From positions 166,889-230,888 of the forward strand of contig NZ_QPJD01000012.1 of NCBI RefSeq assembly GCF_003337375.1: DNA of 64,000 nucleotides, read 5' to 3'. Both the position numbers and the translations under genes were made by a program. Below are positions 43,164 through 51,521 of this stretch, in pieces. The number at the start of each line of letters is the position of its first letter. Position 1 is the first letter of the stretch. The notes under the pieces were generated by a model. That model saw only the letters and a list, made by a program, of their open reading frames with translations, did no database searches and was not told the origin of the DNA. The stretch is from Paenibacillus prosopidis (GTDB lineage Bacteria > Bacillota > Bacilli > Paenibacillales > Paenibacillaceae).

Positions 43164-43507
43164 TGTGAGCACCTCATTTAAGACTAGTGAAAGATCTTAC
43201 TTCCCCATTTATTCGTTTTATTTGTCAAATTTCCTTTTTCTGTTACTGCGTTAATCTGCTCGTTAGCTCAGCGAGGCTGCCTATTACGTTAACAGATAGA
43301 AAAGCACAATAAGGGGTCCAGTCCTGGCGCTGCCCCTTATAGTCTTAGATTTGTCAGTTTCACATACAATATTCAGTGTGAATCCTTGCCCTTTGATATA
43401 TTCATCCGTAGAATCCCGGAACCTATGTCCCTTTTTAAAACTAACAATGGTTTTGGCAATGGGCAAATGGATCATAAGGAGAGAAAAAACAAATCAAGGA
43501 GTGAAAA
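43164..43507. other. Intergenic region between the VOC and DoxX-like genes
   Basis: This stretch is 344 bases. It contains a hairpin with ATAAGGGG (43309-43316) and CCCCTTAT (43333-43340), not followed by a T-run. The DoxX-like ribosome site AAGGAG is at the right end. A 63-codon open frame on the minus strand (43284-43475) has no ribosome site and no recognisable domain and is not called. Confidence 0.55.
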
Positions 43508-43894
43508 GTGTTGAAGAAAAAAATCAGAATGATTGCACGTATTGTATTTGGAATTTTGCTGTTAGGAGCTGGTTTAACCGGTTTATTAGGTTCGATGCCT
43601 CCTATGCAATATCCTGAACCTGCTAATAAATTTATGATAGCTCTTGTAGACACAGGATATATGATAGTAATCATAAGCTCCCTGAAAGTCCTTGTGGGTG
43701 TATCAATGTTGATCAATCGCTTTGTGCCATTAGCGCTTGTAGTATTCATGTCTATTTCAGTGAATATGGTGTTATTTCATGCATTTCTGGATATCAAATC
43801 CATTCTTCCTACACTGGTGATCGGTTTTCTAAATGTATATCTTCTTTTTGGTTATATTGAGAGTTATAAACCGCTTTTGAAAGCAAAAAATTAA
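43508..43894 (+). CDS. DoxX-like small membrane protein
   Basis: The 128-residue protein has four membrane segments with the order seen in DoxX-like proteins: RIVFGILLLGAGLTGLLG, FMIALVDTGYMIVIISSLKVLVGVSMLINR, LALVVFMSISVNMVLFHAF and LPTLVIGFLNVYLLFGY. The function of these proteins is unclear; some relatives take part in redox or thiol metabolism. Translation starts at GTG 43508 with AAGGAG six bases upstream. The gene is alone on the plus strand, and a shared terminator follows at 44032-44067. Confidence 0.8.
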   Translation: MLKKKIRMIARIVFGILLLGAGLTGLLGSMPPMQYPEPANKFMIALVDTGYMIVIISSLKVLVGVSMLINRFVPLALVVFMSISVNMVLFHAFLDIKSILPTLVIGFLNVYLLFGYIESYKPLLKAKN

Positions 43895-44031
43895 TATGGG
43901 TGCAAAAGATTAGCTTCGCCGTAACCGAATTTACAGAGTCGCTTCTTTCTTTGAAAAAAAAGCAGCCCAAATCAAAGAAAAGGGAAAAGTGCGCTAGGCA
44001 CACTATATCATACTTCTTGTTTGAAAGTTAA

Positions 44032-44067
44032 AACGAACCGCCGGGAGCCAGCTCCTGACGGTTCGTT
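44032..44067. terminator. Terminator between DoxX-like and membrane-protein genes
   Basis: AACGAACCG (44032-44040) pairs with CGGTTCGTT (44059-44067), with an inner GGAGC/GCTCC stem. On the plus strand it is followed by CTTTTTTC and on the minus strand by TTTT, so it serves both converging genes. Confidence 0.85.
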
Positions 44068-44076
44068 CTTTTTTCG

Positions 44077-44679
44077 TTATAGCGGTGCCGCTCCCGGATT
44101 ATCGTCATGATCGATAGGAGTGTTTCTTATATGCGATAAACGAAACGGTATCCGGATCATCAGCAGCTCCGCAACAAATATTAGAATCCCGATGATAAGG
44201 AGTAGAGCCGGCCAGCTTTCGTCCAAATTAATCAGAAACGGATAAAAAATAAGCTGTACAGCAAACACGTCCATGTAGAGCTTCCGCCTGGTGACAATGG
44301 CATCCAGTAGCTCCGGCGGGGCTATCGGTCTTGCTATCGTATAAAGCCCTCGAAAAATTAGATAGGCAAGCAGAGCATGCAGAATGGCCGTTCCTTGCAC
44401 GTAAGCGTGCATGCCAAGCGGAGTGGCGGTTAACTGCTTGATTTCAATGCTCGTTTTGATAACGAGCTGCGGCAAAGATAAGAAGATGAGGACAGCAGCC
44501 AGCCAGCTTGCCAGCTTGAAGCCGCCATCCCCGGCTCCAAGCCGGGCTAAAGACATAAGGATCATAATATATCCGATCATGTCCGGGAGAACATCGAAGG
44601 ATCCCAAATGAAGATCAACGAGCGGAAACACAAGACCCCAGCCGAGCCTCCTTAATGTGCTTCGCATGGAAGGGTTCAA
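44077..44679 (-). CDS. Hypothetical membrane protein
   Basis: The 200-residue protein has about six hydrophobic segments. It begins with STLRRLGWGLVFPLVDLHLGSFDVLPDMIGYIMILMSLAR, a pattern seen in uncharacterised Firmicute membrane proteins. The function is not known. A TTG start at 44679 has GGAGG 9 bases before it. It is the last gene of a minus-strand group that contains a small broken ORF and a DUF4846-like lipoprotein gene. Confidence 0.75.
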   Translation of the reverse strand: MNPSMRSTLRRLGWGLVFPLVDLHLGSFDVLPDMIGYIMILMSLARLGAGDGGFKLASWLAAVLIFLSLPQLVIKTSIEIKQLTATPLGMHAYVQGTAILHALLAYLIFRGLYTIARPIAPPELLDAIVTRRKLYMDVFAVQLIFYPFLINLDESWPALLLIIGILIFVAELLMIRIPFRLSHIRNTPIDHDDNPGAAPL

Positions 44680-44685
44680 AAAAGC

Positions 44686-44930
44686 TCACCTCCGGAGTGG
44701 ACCATCCACTTCGCTCAAATAAAGATTGAAATTTATAGGAATGCGATCGTTTACCGTTCTTCCGTCCTCTGTCTTGAAGGTAAGCAAAATGTACGCTTTA
44801 TACACCTCGAAAGCTGCCGGCGTTTCTTCCGGTATGGTCCATTTGTAGTTGAACGTCAGCTGATCCCCGGCGGTTGAATTTACTGCCAAGCCTCATCTTT
44901 TGGTTCGTATGCAAAGCTCTCCCCCTTCAT
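44686..44930 (-). pseudogene. Small ORF of unknown function, apparently frameshifted
   Basis: A minus-strand frame ending at 44686 encodes NSTAGDQLTFNYKWTIPEE and then FEVYKAYILLTFKTEDG, a beta-rich stretch of about 65 residues with no ATG or ribosome site at its start (only TTG 44889 right after an in-frame TGA). Another frame just upstream encodes YAPQMKGESFAYEPKDEAWQ, stopping where the first begins. One missing G near 44880 would join the two. The gene is probably degenerate or contains a sequencing error. No family was recognised. Confidence 0.45.
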
Positions 44931-44944
44931 CTGTGGCGCGTATA

Positions 44945-45865
44945 TCAAAACCGCTTAAGATCGTGAATAGTAAACGTCCATTCCGGTGTGCGGATTTCCT
45001 CTTGTTGATCGTCCAGCACGTACCACGGGCTTAATCCCTTGTCGTTCTGATTCGCCAAAACTTGAATGTTTTGCGCCGGCATGTAGCTTTGGGCCAACAT
45101 GTACAGCTTCTTCCCGGTCTCCTTGTGGACGGCCATGTCAACGACAATGACCGCGTGGCCGGGAGTCCCTCCTTGGACAAACACATCGCCGATGCGCATA
45201 TCCTTGACCGGGACGGATTTCATCTCCTGCGACAAAGACAGCGATCCCGCATAAATGAACACAAACTCCATATATTTGCGGAAATTCTCATAAGTGTTCG
45301 ATGCCCCGGCCTTCTTAACCCATTCCGTCTCATTCCCTTCCACCGCCACCCGGTACCCTTGCATCCATTTACTATAATCAACGAGAAAACCGTTCGTCAA
45401 ATGAAAACGAATGAGATCAAAATGTCCGCTTTTATACAGGTACTCACCTCTCAACCTCATCACCGCGTCGGCGCATTGCTGCAAATCTTTCTTCCCGATT
45501 TCCATGTCAATCACGGCTGTGTAGGCTCGGGTATTCTGTTTGACCGTGCCGTCGTAGTGAAAAACCTTGGAGCCATGAGGCTTTAACGGCAGATCACGTA
45601 GGTAGTCCGCGAACGTGCCTTTTTCCGAATCCGGTTCCGGTTCGGTGCGCTCGTATCCTTCCGGGAGAGTGAATCGCTCGATGATCGTATCGCCTGTTTC
45701 GTTCAGCATTGAGGGGGATCTCACCTGTAATTTGGTGTTGGGTTCCGGTAGTGAAGGGGGGTTCACCTGTGATTTAGTGTCAGGTTCCGGGCTACATGCC
45801 GCCAATCCGACCGCCAAAACTGTGAATATCGCTGCAAAAATCATTCGTTTGCCGGGTAAGATCAT
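44945..45865 (-). CDS. DUF4846-like lipoprotein
   Basis: The 306-residue protein has a signal peptide ending in lipobox LAAC (Cys at residue 24). A short near-repeat follows (SQVNPPSLPEPNTK and LQVRSPSMLNET), then a long domain with YEGTVKQ-like FHYDGTVKQNTRAYTAVIDM, QQCADAVMRLRGEYL, DMRIGDVFVQGGTPGHAVIVVDMA and YMLAQSYMPAQNIQVLANQ. These last segments are characteristic of DUF4846, whose biochemical role is unknown. The GHAVIVVD His and the Cys in QQCAD are reminiscent of papain-like folds. It lies downstream of an ECF sigma/anti-sigma pair and may belong to that regulon. A good ribosome site AAGGAG precedes the ATG. Confidence 0.82.
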   Translation of the reverse strand: MILPGKRMIFAAIFTVLAVGLAACSPEPDTKSQVNPPSLPEPNTKLQVRSPSMLNETGDTIIERFTLPEGYERTEPEPDSEKGTFADYLRDLPLKPHGSKVFHYDGTVKQNTRAYTAVIDMEIGKKDLQQCADAVMRLRGEYLYKSGHFDLIRFHLTNGFLVDYSKWMQGYRVAVEGNETEWVKKAGASNTYENFRKYMEFVFIYAGSLSLSQEMKSVPVKDMRIGDVFVQGGTPGHAVIVVDMAVHKETGKKLYMLAQSYMPAQNIQVLANQNDKGLSPWYVLDDQQEEIRTPEWTFTIHDLKRF

Positions 45866-45935
45866 CTTTGGTTGCTCCTTAGATTTTTATCCATATATAT
45901 GTATTTGGTAACAACTACGCTGGTACTGACGCGTC

Positions 45936-45962
45936 AAGGCTGTCGAACGATCCGACAGCCTT
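45936..45962. terminator. Hairpin between anti-sigma and lipoprotein genes
   Basis: AAGGCTGTCG (45936-45945) and CGACAGCCTT (45953-45962) form a perfect 10-base stem with a 7-base loop. No T-run follows, so it could be a weak terminator or an mRNA-stabilising element. Confidence 0.5.
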
Positions 45963-46018
45963 AGCGTTTCCGTTGAGCAAAGAATGTTTTGCTTACTCCT
46001 ATGCTTACAGACTCCCGC

Positions 46019-47155
46019 TTACAACGGCATCGTGATTACAATATAAAGGACCTTTCCATCTTCGAAATAGAGATGAAATTTGGAATAATCGCCGTCCTTA
46101 TAGCTCCACTCTGTAGCCGACTTTTTGTTCGGCTCGCCAAGCTTCCCAATAACCTCCGCTTCGGTCAGTCCGACACGGATGCCGTCTTTCGTCCCATACT
46201 TCGGATCTTCAAAAAGGATGGCTAGATTCAACGCGGTGATGCCTGGCTCGTACTGCCTGATACTATCCATCTTCTCGGTAAAATAATTATAGTATATTTT
46301 CTCGCTGACAAGCGGCAGGTTCTTCAGTTCTTTCCCCCAAGCTGCATAGTCTTTCCCGTCAATCTGCAGCCTTTCCCCCTCATAAAGTTTTTCATGCTCG
46401 ATCACCTGGCCATTTGCCTGTTCCTTACGTGCCTGCTCAAAGACCCTGTCGATCTTGGCGAGCTCCGTCTCCGGCAGCAGCAGTCCGTGGATCAGCAGCA
46501 TGGTCCCGTCGTCCACATAGAACGATTGTCCCTTCCATTCGATCGTGTTCGTCTTCAGGCGATAAGGAATTTGATAGATTTTCCCGTCTACCGAAAAACG
46601 GAGGAACACGCTCTTTTCAGAACCGGATGAAGCGGCCTCCGGAGCTTTAGCCGCAGTTAAGTCGGTTCCGTTCAGGCTTTGCAGAATAACATACTCGCGA
46701 TCGGCGGGAATTTCGAAGTCTTTCCCGCTCTGCGCGTCATGGATCGAAATAGTCATCTCACTCTCCGTGCTGAATTGGAGCTGTTCCTTCAGTTTTCCGG
46801 TCAACGGTACGCTTTCTGCCGGTGGCTGAGGCTCGATCTCCGGCTGCGGATCCGCCTGATCCGGAGGGGTCGGATTCGGTTTGGCCGTAGTGCCGTCAAT
46901 CTGTTCACTCTCGAATAGATCCGAAAGCCATCCCGTATAAGGGCCGCTTGGCAGGATGCCGCTTACGAAGATTACGGCCGCGACAACTGCAGCGAAGCCC
47001 GGAATCCATACCTTCCCCTTGCGTCCTCTCGATGGTTTGTTCTTATTTTCGACCGCCTTCTCGATCACCGACATTTTTTCAAGGGTGAAGGTTTTATCTC
47101 GCAACGGGTCAGTTGTTTTCAATTTTTGCATCCATTCAGGATCAAAGTCGTTCAT
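46019..47155 (-). CDS. Probable membrane anti-sigma factor with C-terminal DUF4309-like domain
   Basis: The 378-residue protein has a charged cytoplasmic N-terminus of about 48 residues and one membrane segment (about 49-68). A Pro/Gln-rich linker and a large extracytoplasmic part follow. The C-terminus DGIRVGLTEAEVIGKLGEPN plus WSYKDGDYSKFHLYFEDG resembles SmpA/OmlA-like or DUF4309 domains. The gene overlaps the end of the ECF sigma gene by 14 bases. This fits an anti-sigma factor that holds the sigma factor at the membrane. The cytoplasmic part is short and lacks an HxxxCxxC zinc motif, so it is not a ZAS-type anti-sigma. The function is inferred from the arrangement. Confidence 0.75.
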   Translation of the reverse strand: MNDFDPEWMQKLKTTDPLRDKTFTLEKMSVIEKAVENKNKPSRGRKGKVWIPGFAAVVAAVIFVSGILPSGPYTGWLSDLFESEQIDGTTAKPNPTPPDQADPQPEIEPQPPAESVPLTGKLKEQLQFSTESEMTISIHDAQSGKDFEIPADREYVILQSLNGTDLTAAKAPEAASSGSEKSVFLRFSVDGKIYQIPYRLKTNTIEWKGQSFYVDDGTMLLIHGLLLPETELAKIDRVFEQARKEQANGQVIEHEKLYEGERLQIDGKDYAAWGKELKNLPLVSEKIYYNYFTEKMDSIRQYEPGITALNLAILFEDPKYGTKDGIRVGLTEAEVIGKLGEPNKKSATEWSYKDGDYSKFHLYFEDGKVLYIVITMPL

Positions 47156-47690
47156 ATGCAGTACCCTCCTCCTTCCAATAAGCCTTAACCTTGTGCCGTG
47201 CCCGGGCTAATCTTGACTTCACCGTACCTTCCGATACGCCGAGCACACCCGCAATCTCTTTCATCGACATATCATATTTTCCGGATAAAATGAGGACCTC
47301 TCTAAACTTAAGCGGCAGCTTCATGACGATTCTCCAAATATCATCGGATAAGGATTGCTCCAGCGCCTCATGTTCGGCAGACGGACTCGTCTCCTTGCTG
47401 CTGACCCATGCCATGAGGGTCACTTTGCGCATAAACGCGGTTCGCAAGTAATTCACGGACGTGTTGCGCGCAATGGACAGCAGCCATGTTTTGATGGAAG
47501 ATTCGCCGCGGAACAGCCCGATATTCCGGTAGGCACTCAAGAACACTTCTTGCGTGATGTCATCAGCCATGTCATACCGCTTCGTTAGGATATAGGCCAA
47601 GTTCCAAACTTCCTGCCCGTACTTGACCATGAGCTCGCGCAGCAGTCCGGCATCCATGCCCGTCAAGTGTTTCCAATGGGATTCCTCCAA
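47142..47690 (-). CDS. ECF RNA polymerase sigma factor
   Basis: The 182-residue protein (TTG 47690, AGGAGG 8 bases before it; the upstream GTG 47699 overlaps that site) has a sigma-70 region 2 (VWNLAYILTKRYDMADDITQEVFLSAYRNIG), region 2.4 (IKTWLLSIARNTSVNYL) and region 4 (FREVLILSGKYDMSMKEIAGVLGVSEGTVKSRLARAR). It directs RNA polymerase to stress or envelope promoters. The overlapping downstream gene encodes its likely anti-sigma. The upstream region shows no promoter of a clear ECF type that I could assign. Possible targets include itself and the DUF4846-like lipoprotein gene. Confidence 0.93.
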   Translation of the reverse strand: MEESHWKHLTGMDAGLLRELMVKYGQEVWNLAYILTKRYDMADDITQEVFLSAYRNIGLFRGESSIKTWLLSIARNTSVNYLRTAFMRKVTLMAWVSSKETSPSAEHEALEQSLSDDIWRIVMKLPLKFREVLILSGKYDMSMKEIAGVLGVSEGTVKSRLARARHKVKAYWKEEGTAYERL

Positions 47691-47868
47691 CCTCTCCACC
47701 TCCTATGATTAGACAATGCGCTTCCCGCTCTGGTTCCATTTTTCGAAAAAAAATGCGGTAGGGAATATACATACCTGAACATGATACGTCTGATTACAAA
47801 CTAACCTACCCCGACGGAAAATTGCAAAAGAGGGTTCACGGATTGTTGCAGCCCCTGACTCCAAAACA

Positions 47869-47914
47869 CAAAAATACGCTGTCGAGAGCAAAATGCACGT
47901 CTCGCCAGCGTATT
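47869..47914 (-). terminator. Terminator after the desKR-ydeI operon
   Basis: AATACGCTGTCGAG (47873-47886) pairs with CTCGCCAGCGTATT (47901-47914). On the minus strand the stem is followed by TTTTGTG, and it overlaps the YdeI-like stop codon. Confidence 0.85.
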
Positions 47915-48383
47915 AGGATTTTAGCTTCTGTCCTGCTGTTATTTTCTCGATTGATTTTTGAATGCGACTTTGTCTGGTTTCCGCTTTCTTGGCAGTGTCG
48001 ATCCAGTCCACGTATTCCTTCTGACAGGAATAAGAAAATTGGTTGAAAATAGCTTCGGCTTCCGGGTTAGCCGTTAACTCCTGGACCAAATCTTCCGGGA
48101 CCAGCACTGTGCGAGCCTCCGCATCCCGTTCCATCGTAACGCTAGCCATACTTCCCGCCGTAACCTGCGCCGCTTCGCGCAGCGACTTATTTACAACCAT
48201 ATAATGCTCGCCATTACCATGCGGCATTAGCGTGCCTTTGTAGGCGATCCCGTTGAATGTTCCCTTAACCATGACGCGGGACTTGCTTCCAAAATGCTGC
48301 TCCACATCGAAGGGTACCGTAATATACGTCCAGGCTCCAACGGCATCCGGTTTTATTAGCAATGCTTCAAATTCATGCACCAT
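47913..48383 (-). CDS. YdeI/OmdA-family protein with DUF1905 domain
   Basis: The 156-residue protein has an N-terminal DUF1905 domain (HEFEALLIKPDAVGAWTYITVPFDVEQHFG, then VKGTFNGIAYKGTLMPHGNGEHYMVVNKSLR) and a C-terminal OmdA/YdeI helix pair (SYSCQKEYVDWIDTAKKAETRQSRI). The family is annotated as bacteriocin-protection or OmpD-associated from a few Gram-negative members; its activity is not known. Its ATG overlaps the stop of the DesR-like gene (TAATG), so it is translationally coupled to that regulator. A membrane-related role is suggested by this place, as inference only. Confidence 0.85.
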   Translation of the reverse strand: MVHEFEALLIKPDAVGAWTYITVPFDVEQHFGSKSRVMVKGTFNGIAYKGTLMPHGNGEHYMVVNKSLREAAQVTAGSMASVTMERDAEARTVLVPEDLVQELTANPEAEAIFNQFSYSCQKEYVDWIDTAKKAETRQSRIQKSIEKITAGQKLKS

Positions 48384-48982
48384 TATTTAAACCAGCCCTT
48401 CTCCTTAAACCGGGTAATCGCTTCAATCCTGTTGCTCACGTCAAGCTTATCGAGAATGACGGAAATATAATTCCGGACTGTGCCTGTCGTAATGAACAGC
48501 TCATTTGCGATTTCTTTCGTATTTTTGCCGTCGGCAACAAGATTCAATACTTCCTTCTCCCGCTCGGTTAACGGATTTTCTTGGCCGTACGCCTCATCGA
48601 CAAGCTCTGATGCAAAGATGCGCCGACCCGCCATGACGCTGCGAATCGAATTTGCCAGCTCCTCGCTTGGGCTATCCTTCAGTAAATAGCCGCTTACGCC
48701 TGCCTTAAGCGCACGTTCAAAGTAACCGGAACGGGCAAACGTCGTTAAAATCATCACCTTACAGCCATGTCCCTTAAGCTCCTCAGCGGCATCAAGACCT
48801 GTCTTTGCCGGCATCTCTATATCCATAATACAAATATCAGGATTATGCTGATGAACGAGCTTTATCGCGTCTTCGCCATTGCTTGCTCTTCCGACGACCT
48901 TCATGTCCTCTTCCAAGTCAAGCAGGGAAGCGAGGGCGCCCAGCAGCATGCGCTGATCCTCGGCAATGACAATTCGAATCAT
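48383..48982 (-). CDS. desR: Response regulator, DesR-like (NarL family)
   Basis: The 199-residue protein from ATG 48982 has a receiver domain with acidic pair ED at residues 8-9 and phosphoacceptor Asp54 (CIMDIEMP), the position known for DesR. The switch Lys is in GYLLKDSPSEEL. The C-terminal LuxR helix-turn-helix includes LTEREKEVLNLVADGKNTKEIANELFITTGTVRNYISVIL. It binds upstream of the desaturase gene and turns it on when the kinase is active in the cold. The candidate operator is at 51361-51407. The genes des, desK and desR appear in the same order as in Bacillus subtilis. A longer in-frame start (49009) would add nine unlikely residues. Confidence 0.9.
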   Translation of the reverse strand: MIRIVIAEDQRMLLGALASLLDLEEDMKVVGRASNGEDAIKLVHQHNPDICIMDIEMPAKTGLDAAEELKGHGCKVMILTTFARSGYFERALKAGVSGYLLKDSPSEELANSIRSVMAGRRIFASELVDEAYGQENPLTEREKEVLNLVADGKNTKEIANELFITTGTVRNYISVILDKLDVSNRIEAITRFKEKGWFK

Positions 48983-49010
48983 ACCCCTCACTCCCTTCGT
49001 AAACTTCACG

Positions 49011-50129
49011 TTAGACCTGCCTTAACACATTCGGTACTCTGATGATGAGCATGGCTCCTTCATCCGATACAATTTCGAGGCTCCCGTTCACGAATTCGAG
49101 CCGCTCCCTCATACCTTGCAGACCATGTCCTCTGTAGCGGCTTGCCTGCTCTGCAATTCCGACGCCATTGTCCTTCACTCTGAGCACGAGCTCGGTTCGG
49201 GAGGGCTCGATAACAACGGAGCATGCAGTTGCTCCGCTATGCTTAACGACGTTCGTCACCGCTTCCTTGAGGCACATGCTGAGCACATTTTCAGTTAACA
49301 GGTTCGTGTTTTCCAGCTTTAAATCGCCATCGAACTCGAATTCAATTTGAGCCGCTTTTAAAATCTGCTTTACGCGGAACAGTTCATCCTCGAGTCTCGT
49401 ACCGCGCATCTGCGTAACCATTTCCCGTACTTCCTTTAGCGCCGTTCTTGCCGTTTGACGGACGTCGTTCATTTCGGCTTGCGCCTGCGCAGGGTTATTA
49501 ATCATTAATTTTCCCGCCAAATCACTCTTTAAACCTATTAGTGAAAGCTTCTGTCCCAGCGTATCATGCAGGTCACGCGCAATGCGCTGCCGCTCTTCCA
49601 GCTTCACTAGCTCGGATATCCGCTTGTTCGCATGCTCAAGCTGCCCTTCCAATTGACCCTGCTTATTTCGAATATACGTATTGAAAGGAAGAAGAATAAC
49701 AACGATCAGACTAATAAGAATGAACGGGAACTGCGTGAAAAACAATGTGTTTCGCGTTGCAAAGCCATAATTGACGGTGACGAATGTGCTTGTAAGGTGA
49801 ATCGCGTACAGCGTGAAAAAACCGGCGCGATTTTGAATATTTCCGATAAAAAAAGCCAGAAAAATCGAGAAATAGACGTAGCTGAACAGCAAGGTCATCG
49901 CGATTGATATGGCAATTTGCACACTTGTCCAGAAGTATACGAGCCAGCCTTTGGAAACAAAGGAAAGCCGGTAACAAATGAAGAAGAGGATAATCATGAT
50001 GAATCCGGACACCACCTGGTACGGCGAGGAGGACCGGAAGATGAAATAAAAAGGGAGGATACAAAAGACGACCCAAACGTAAGGGCTTAGACCTGTGTTT
50101 TTATGAAAAATCTGATACCACTTATTCAT
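49011..50129 (-). CDS. desK: Sensor histidine kinase, DesK-like
   Basis: The 372-residue protein has an N-terminal set of about five membrane segments with very short loops. A coiled-coil linker (KQGQLEGQLEHANKRISELVKLEERQ) and a DHp domain with the phosphoacceptor RIARDLHDTLGQKL follow. The HATPase domain has LKEAVTNVVKHSGAT, VKDNGVGI and GHGLQGMRERLE. DesK proteins sense membrane thickness or fluidity and phosphorylate DesR at low temperature. The gene stands between the desaturase gene and the regulator gene, matching the known des-desK-desR operon. Confidence 0.92.
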   Translation of the reverse strand: MNKWYQIFHKNTGLSPYVWVVFCILPFYFIFRSSSPYQVVSGFIMIILFFICYRLSFVSKGWLVYFWTSVQIAISIAMTLLFSYVYFSIFLAFFIGNIQNRAGFFTLYAIHLTSTFVTVNYGFATRNTLFFTQFPFILISLIVVILLPFNTYIRNKQGQLEGQLEHANKRISELVKLEERQRIARDLHDTLGQKLSLIGLKSDLAGKLMINNPAQAQAEMNDVRQTARTALKEVREMVTQMRGTRLEDELFRVKQILKAAQIEFEFDGDLKLENTNLLTENVLSMCLKEAVTNVVKHSGATACSVVIEPSRTELVLRVKDNGVGIAEQASRYRGHGLQGMRERLEFVNGSLEIVSDEGAMLIIRVPNVLRQV

Positions 50130-50217
50130 GGTCGTCCACCCTTTTTCCCGTTAGCTCGATTGAATCTTAATGAAGTTTATATTTTATTTTAGCATAGACC
50201 GAAGGTGAAACTTCTAT

Positions 50218-51273
50218 TTACTTAAATTTTAAACTGGGACGGGTTGTCTTCAGCTGTTCTGCGGCTGTCTCTACCTTGCGAAGCCTGTGCTTGATGCCTT
50301 TGAAGCTGACAAACTTTTTGTCTGTCTCGTCCCATAGGCGAAATTGCAAAGACTCCAGGCTTTCCTTAATCGTGATGGTCGTCGCTTTATGAAGCGGCGG
50401 ATTTGCATTATGCGCTTGCTCCAAGTAGTAATTAGGTACTTTAGGGCTCAAATGATGCACGTGATGGAATCCGATGTTGCCCGTAATCCATTGCAAAACT
50501 TTAGGCAATTTATAGTATGAGCTTCCATCCACGGCAGCTTTCACGTAGCTCCACTCATCTTCATTTTCAAAGTAAGAATCCTCGAATTGGTGCTGTACAT
50601 AGAACAGCCAAATGCCGAGCAGACCCGAGATGAAGAATACAGGTCCTTGAACCAAAAGGAAGGCTTGCCAACCAATGGCCCACACGAGTAATGCATACAA
50701 GCCTACAATCAATGCATTCGTCAAATACGTATTCATCCGTTCCTTGCGTTTAGCGCCTTTAACATTAAAGCGGTATTGAATTAGGAAAACGCCAACCGGA
50801 CCTAGTCCGAACATAACGAGCGGATGACGGTACATACGGTATGCAATACGGCGCAACATAGGCGATGCAGCATATTCTTCTACTGTAAGAATCCACAAAT
50901 CGCCAACGCCGCGCTTATCAAGGTTACTGCTCGTCGCATGATGAATAGAATGCGAATTTTTCCACTGTCTATAAGGAACAAGCGTAAGAACGCCTGTAAT
51001 GGTTCCTATGATGTCATTTGCTTTTTTACTCTTGAAGAACGATCCATGACAGCAGTCATGAAATATAATGAACGTCCGAATGACGAACCCCGAAGTAAGC
51101 AGCGCCAGAGGAATTGTAAGCCAATACGATATCGAAAGACTAAAGTATGCGGCATACCAGAGCAAAACGAGTGGCACTAAGGTGTTTATAAGCTGTCTGA
51201 TACTCGATTTCAAATCTGTTTTCTCGAATGGGGCAACCGTTTTTTTCAAGTGAGCTTGTTTCGGCTCTGTCAT
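50218..51273 (-). CDS. des: Membrane fatty acid desaturase of the Des type
   Basis: The 351-residue membrane protein (ATG 51273 with GGAGG 9 bases before it; the upstream in-frame TTG is inside that site) has the three histidine boxes of acyl-lipid desaturases: HDCCH at 72-76, HSIHH at 108-112 and HHVHH near 275. Hydrophobic segments flank them. It introduces a double bond in phospholipid acyl chains, probably delta-5 as in Bacillus, keeping the membrane fluid in the cold. DesK and DesR are encoded immediately downstream. A palindrome at 51392-51407 and GTCATA repeats are the likely DesR-binding region. Confidence 0.94.
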   Translation of the reverse strand: MTEPKQAHLKKTVAPFEKTDLKSSIRQLINTLVPLVLLWYAAYFSLSISYWLTIPLALLTSGFVIRTFIIFHDCCHGSFFKSKKANDIIGTITGVLTLVPYRQWKNSHSIHHATSSNLDKRGVGDLWILTVEEYAASPMLRRIAYRMYRHPLVMFGLGPVGVFLIQYRFNVKGAKRKERMNTYLTNALIVGLYALLVWAIGWQAFLLVQGPVFFISGLLGIWLFYVQHQFEDSYFENEDEWSYVKAAVDGSSYYKLPKVLQWITGNIGFHHVHHLSPKVPNYYLEQAHNANPPLHKATTITIKESLESLQFRLWDETDKKFVSFKGIKHRLRKVETAAEQLKTTRPSLKFK

Positions 51274-51360
51274 TGCATTGTTCCTCCTCAAAATGACGCT
51301 TAGAGTGTAATCTAGACGTCTACCTCAGTATTCTAATGTTATTGTAAAGAAAAGCGTCAG

Positions 51361-51407
51361 GTCATAGTAGTCATAAACGTCAATACGGGAGTATGACAAA
51401 TGTCATA
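51361..51407 (-). promoter_or_regulatory. Candidate DesR operator upstream of the desaturase gene
   Basis: A perfect inverted repeat TATGAC-AAAT-GTCATA lies at 51392-51407. Two more GTCATA half-sites are at 51361-51366 and 51370-51375. It lies 90-135 bases before the desaturase start. DesR is known to bind palindromic sequences in this place in B. subtilis; the match here is to that general arrangement only. Confidence 0.55.
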
Positions 51408-51449
51408 TGGCGTTCTGGAAAGTGTCCTTGAATATGTAATGTTTCCCAA

Positions 51450-51502
51450 AAAACAACAAAAAGAGCTGTCTAAAAGAAGCATGTGCCTCTTTAAGATAGC
51501 CC
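51450..51502 (-). terminator. Terminator after the aminopeptidase gene
   Basis: On the minus strand GGCTATCTTAAAGAGGC pairs imperfectly with GCTTCTTTTAGACAGC around ACAT, followed by TTTTTGTTGTTTTTTG. It ends the aminopeptidase transcript before the Des operator region. Confidence 0.8.
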
Positions 51503-51521
51503 TTCTTCCAAGTTTCCTATA

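Noticed and set aside
43284..43475. 63-codon open frame on the minus strand between the VOC and DoxX-like genes
   Set aside because: No ribosome site, no recognisable domain, and composition like non-coding DNA.
45936..45962. TGTCGAA in the hairpin after the anti-sigma gene, as a further Spo0A box
   Set aside because: It is part of a perfect hairpin stem and loop, which explains the sequence better.
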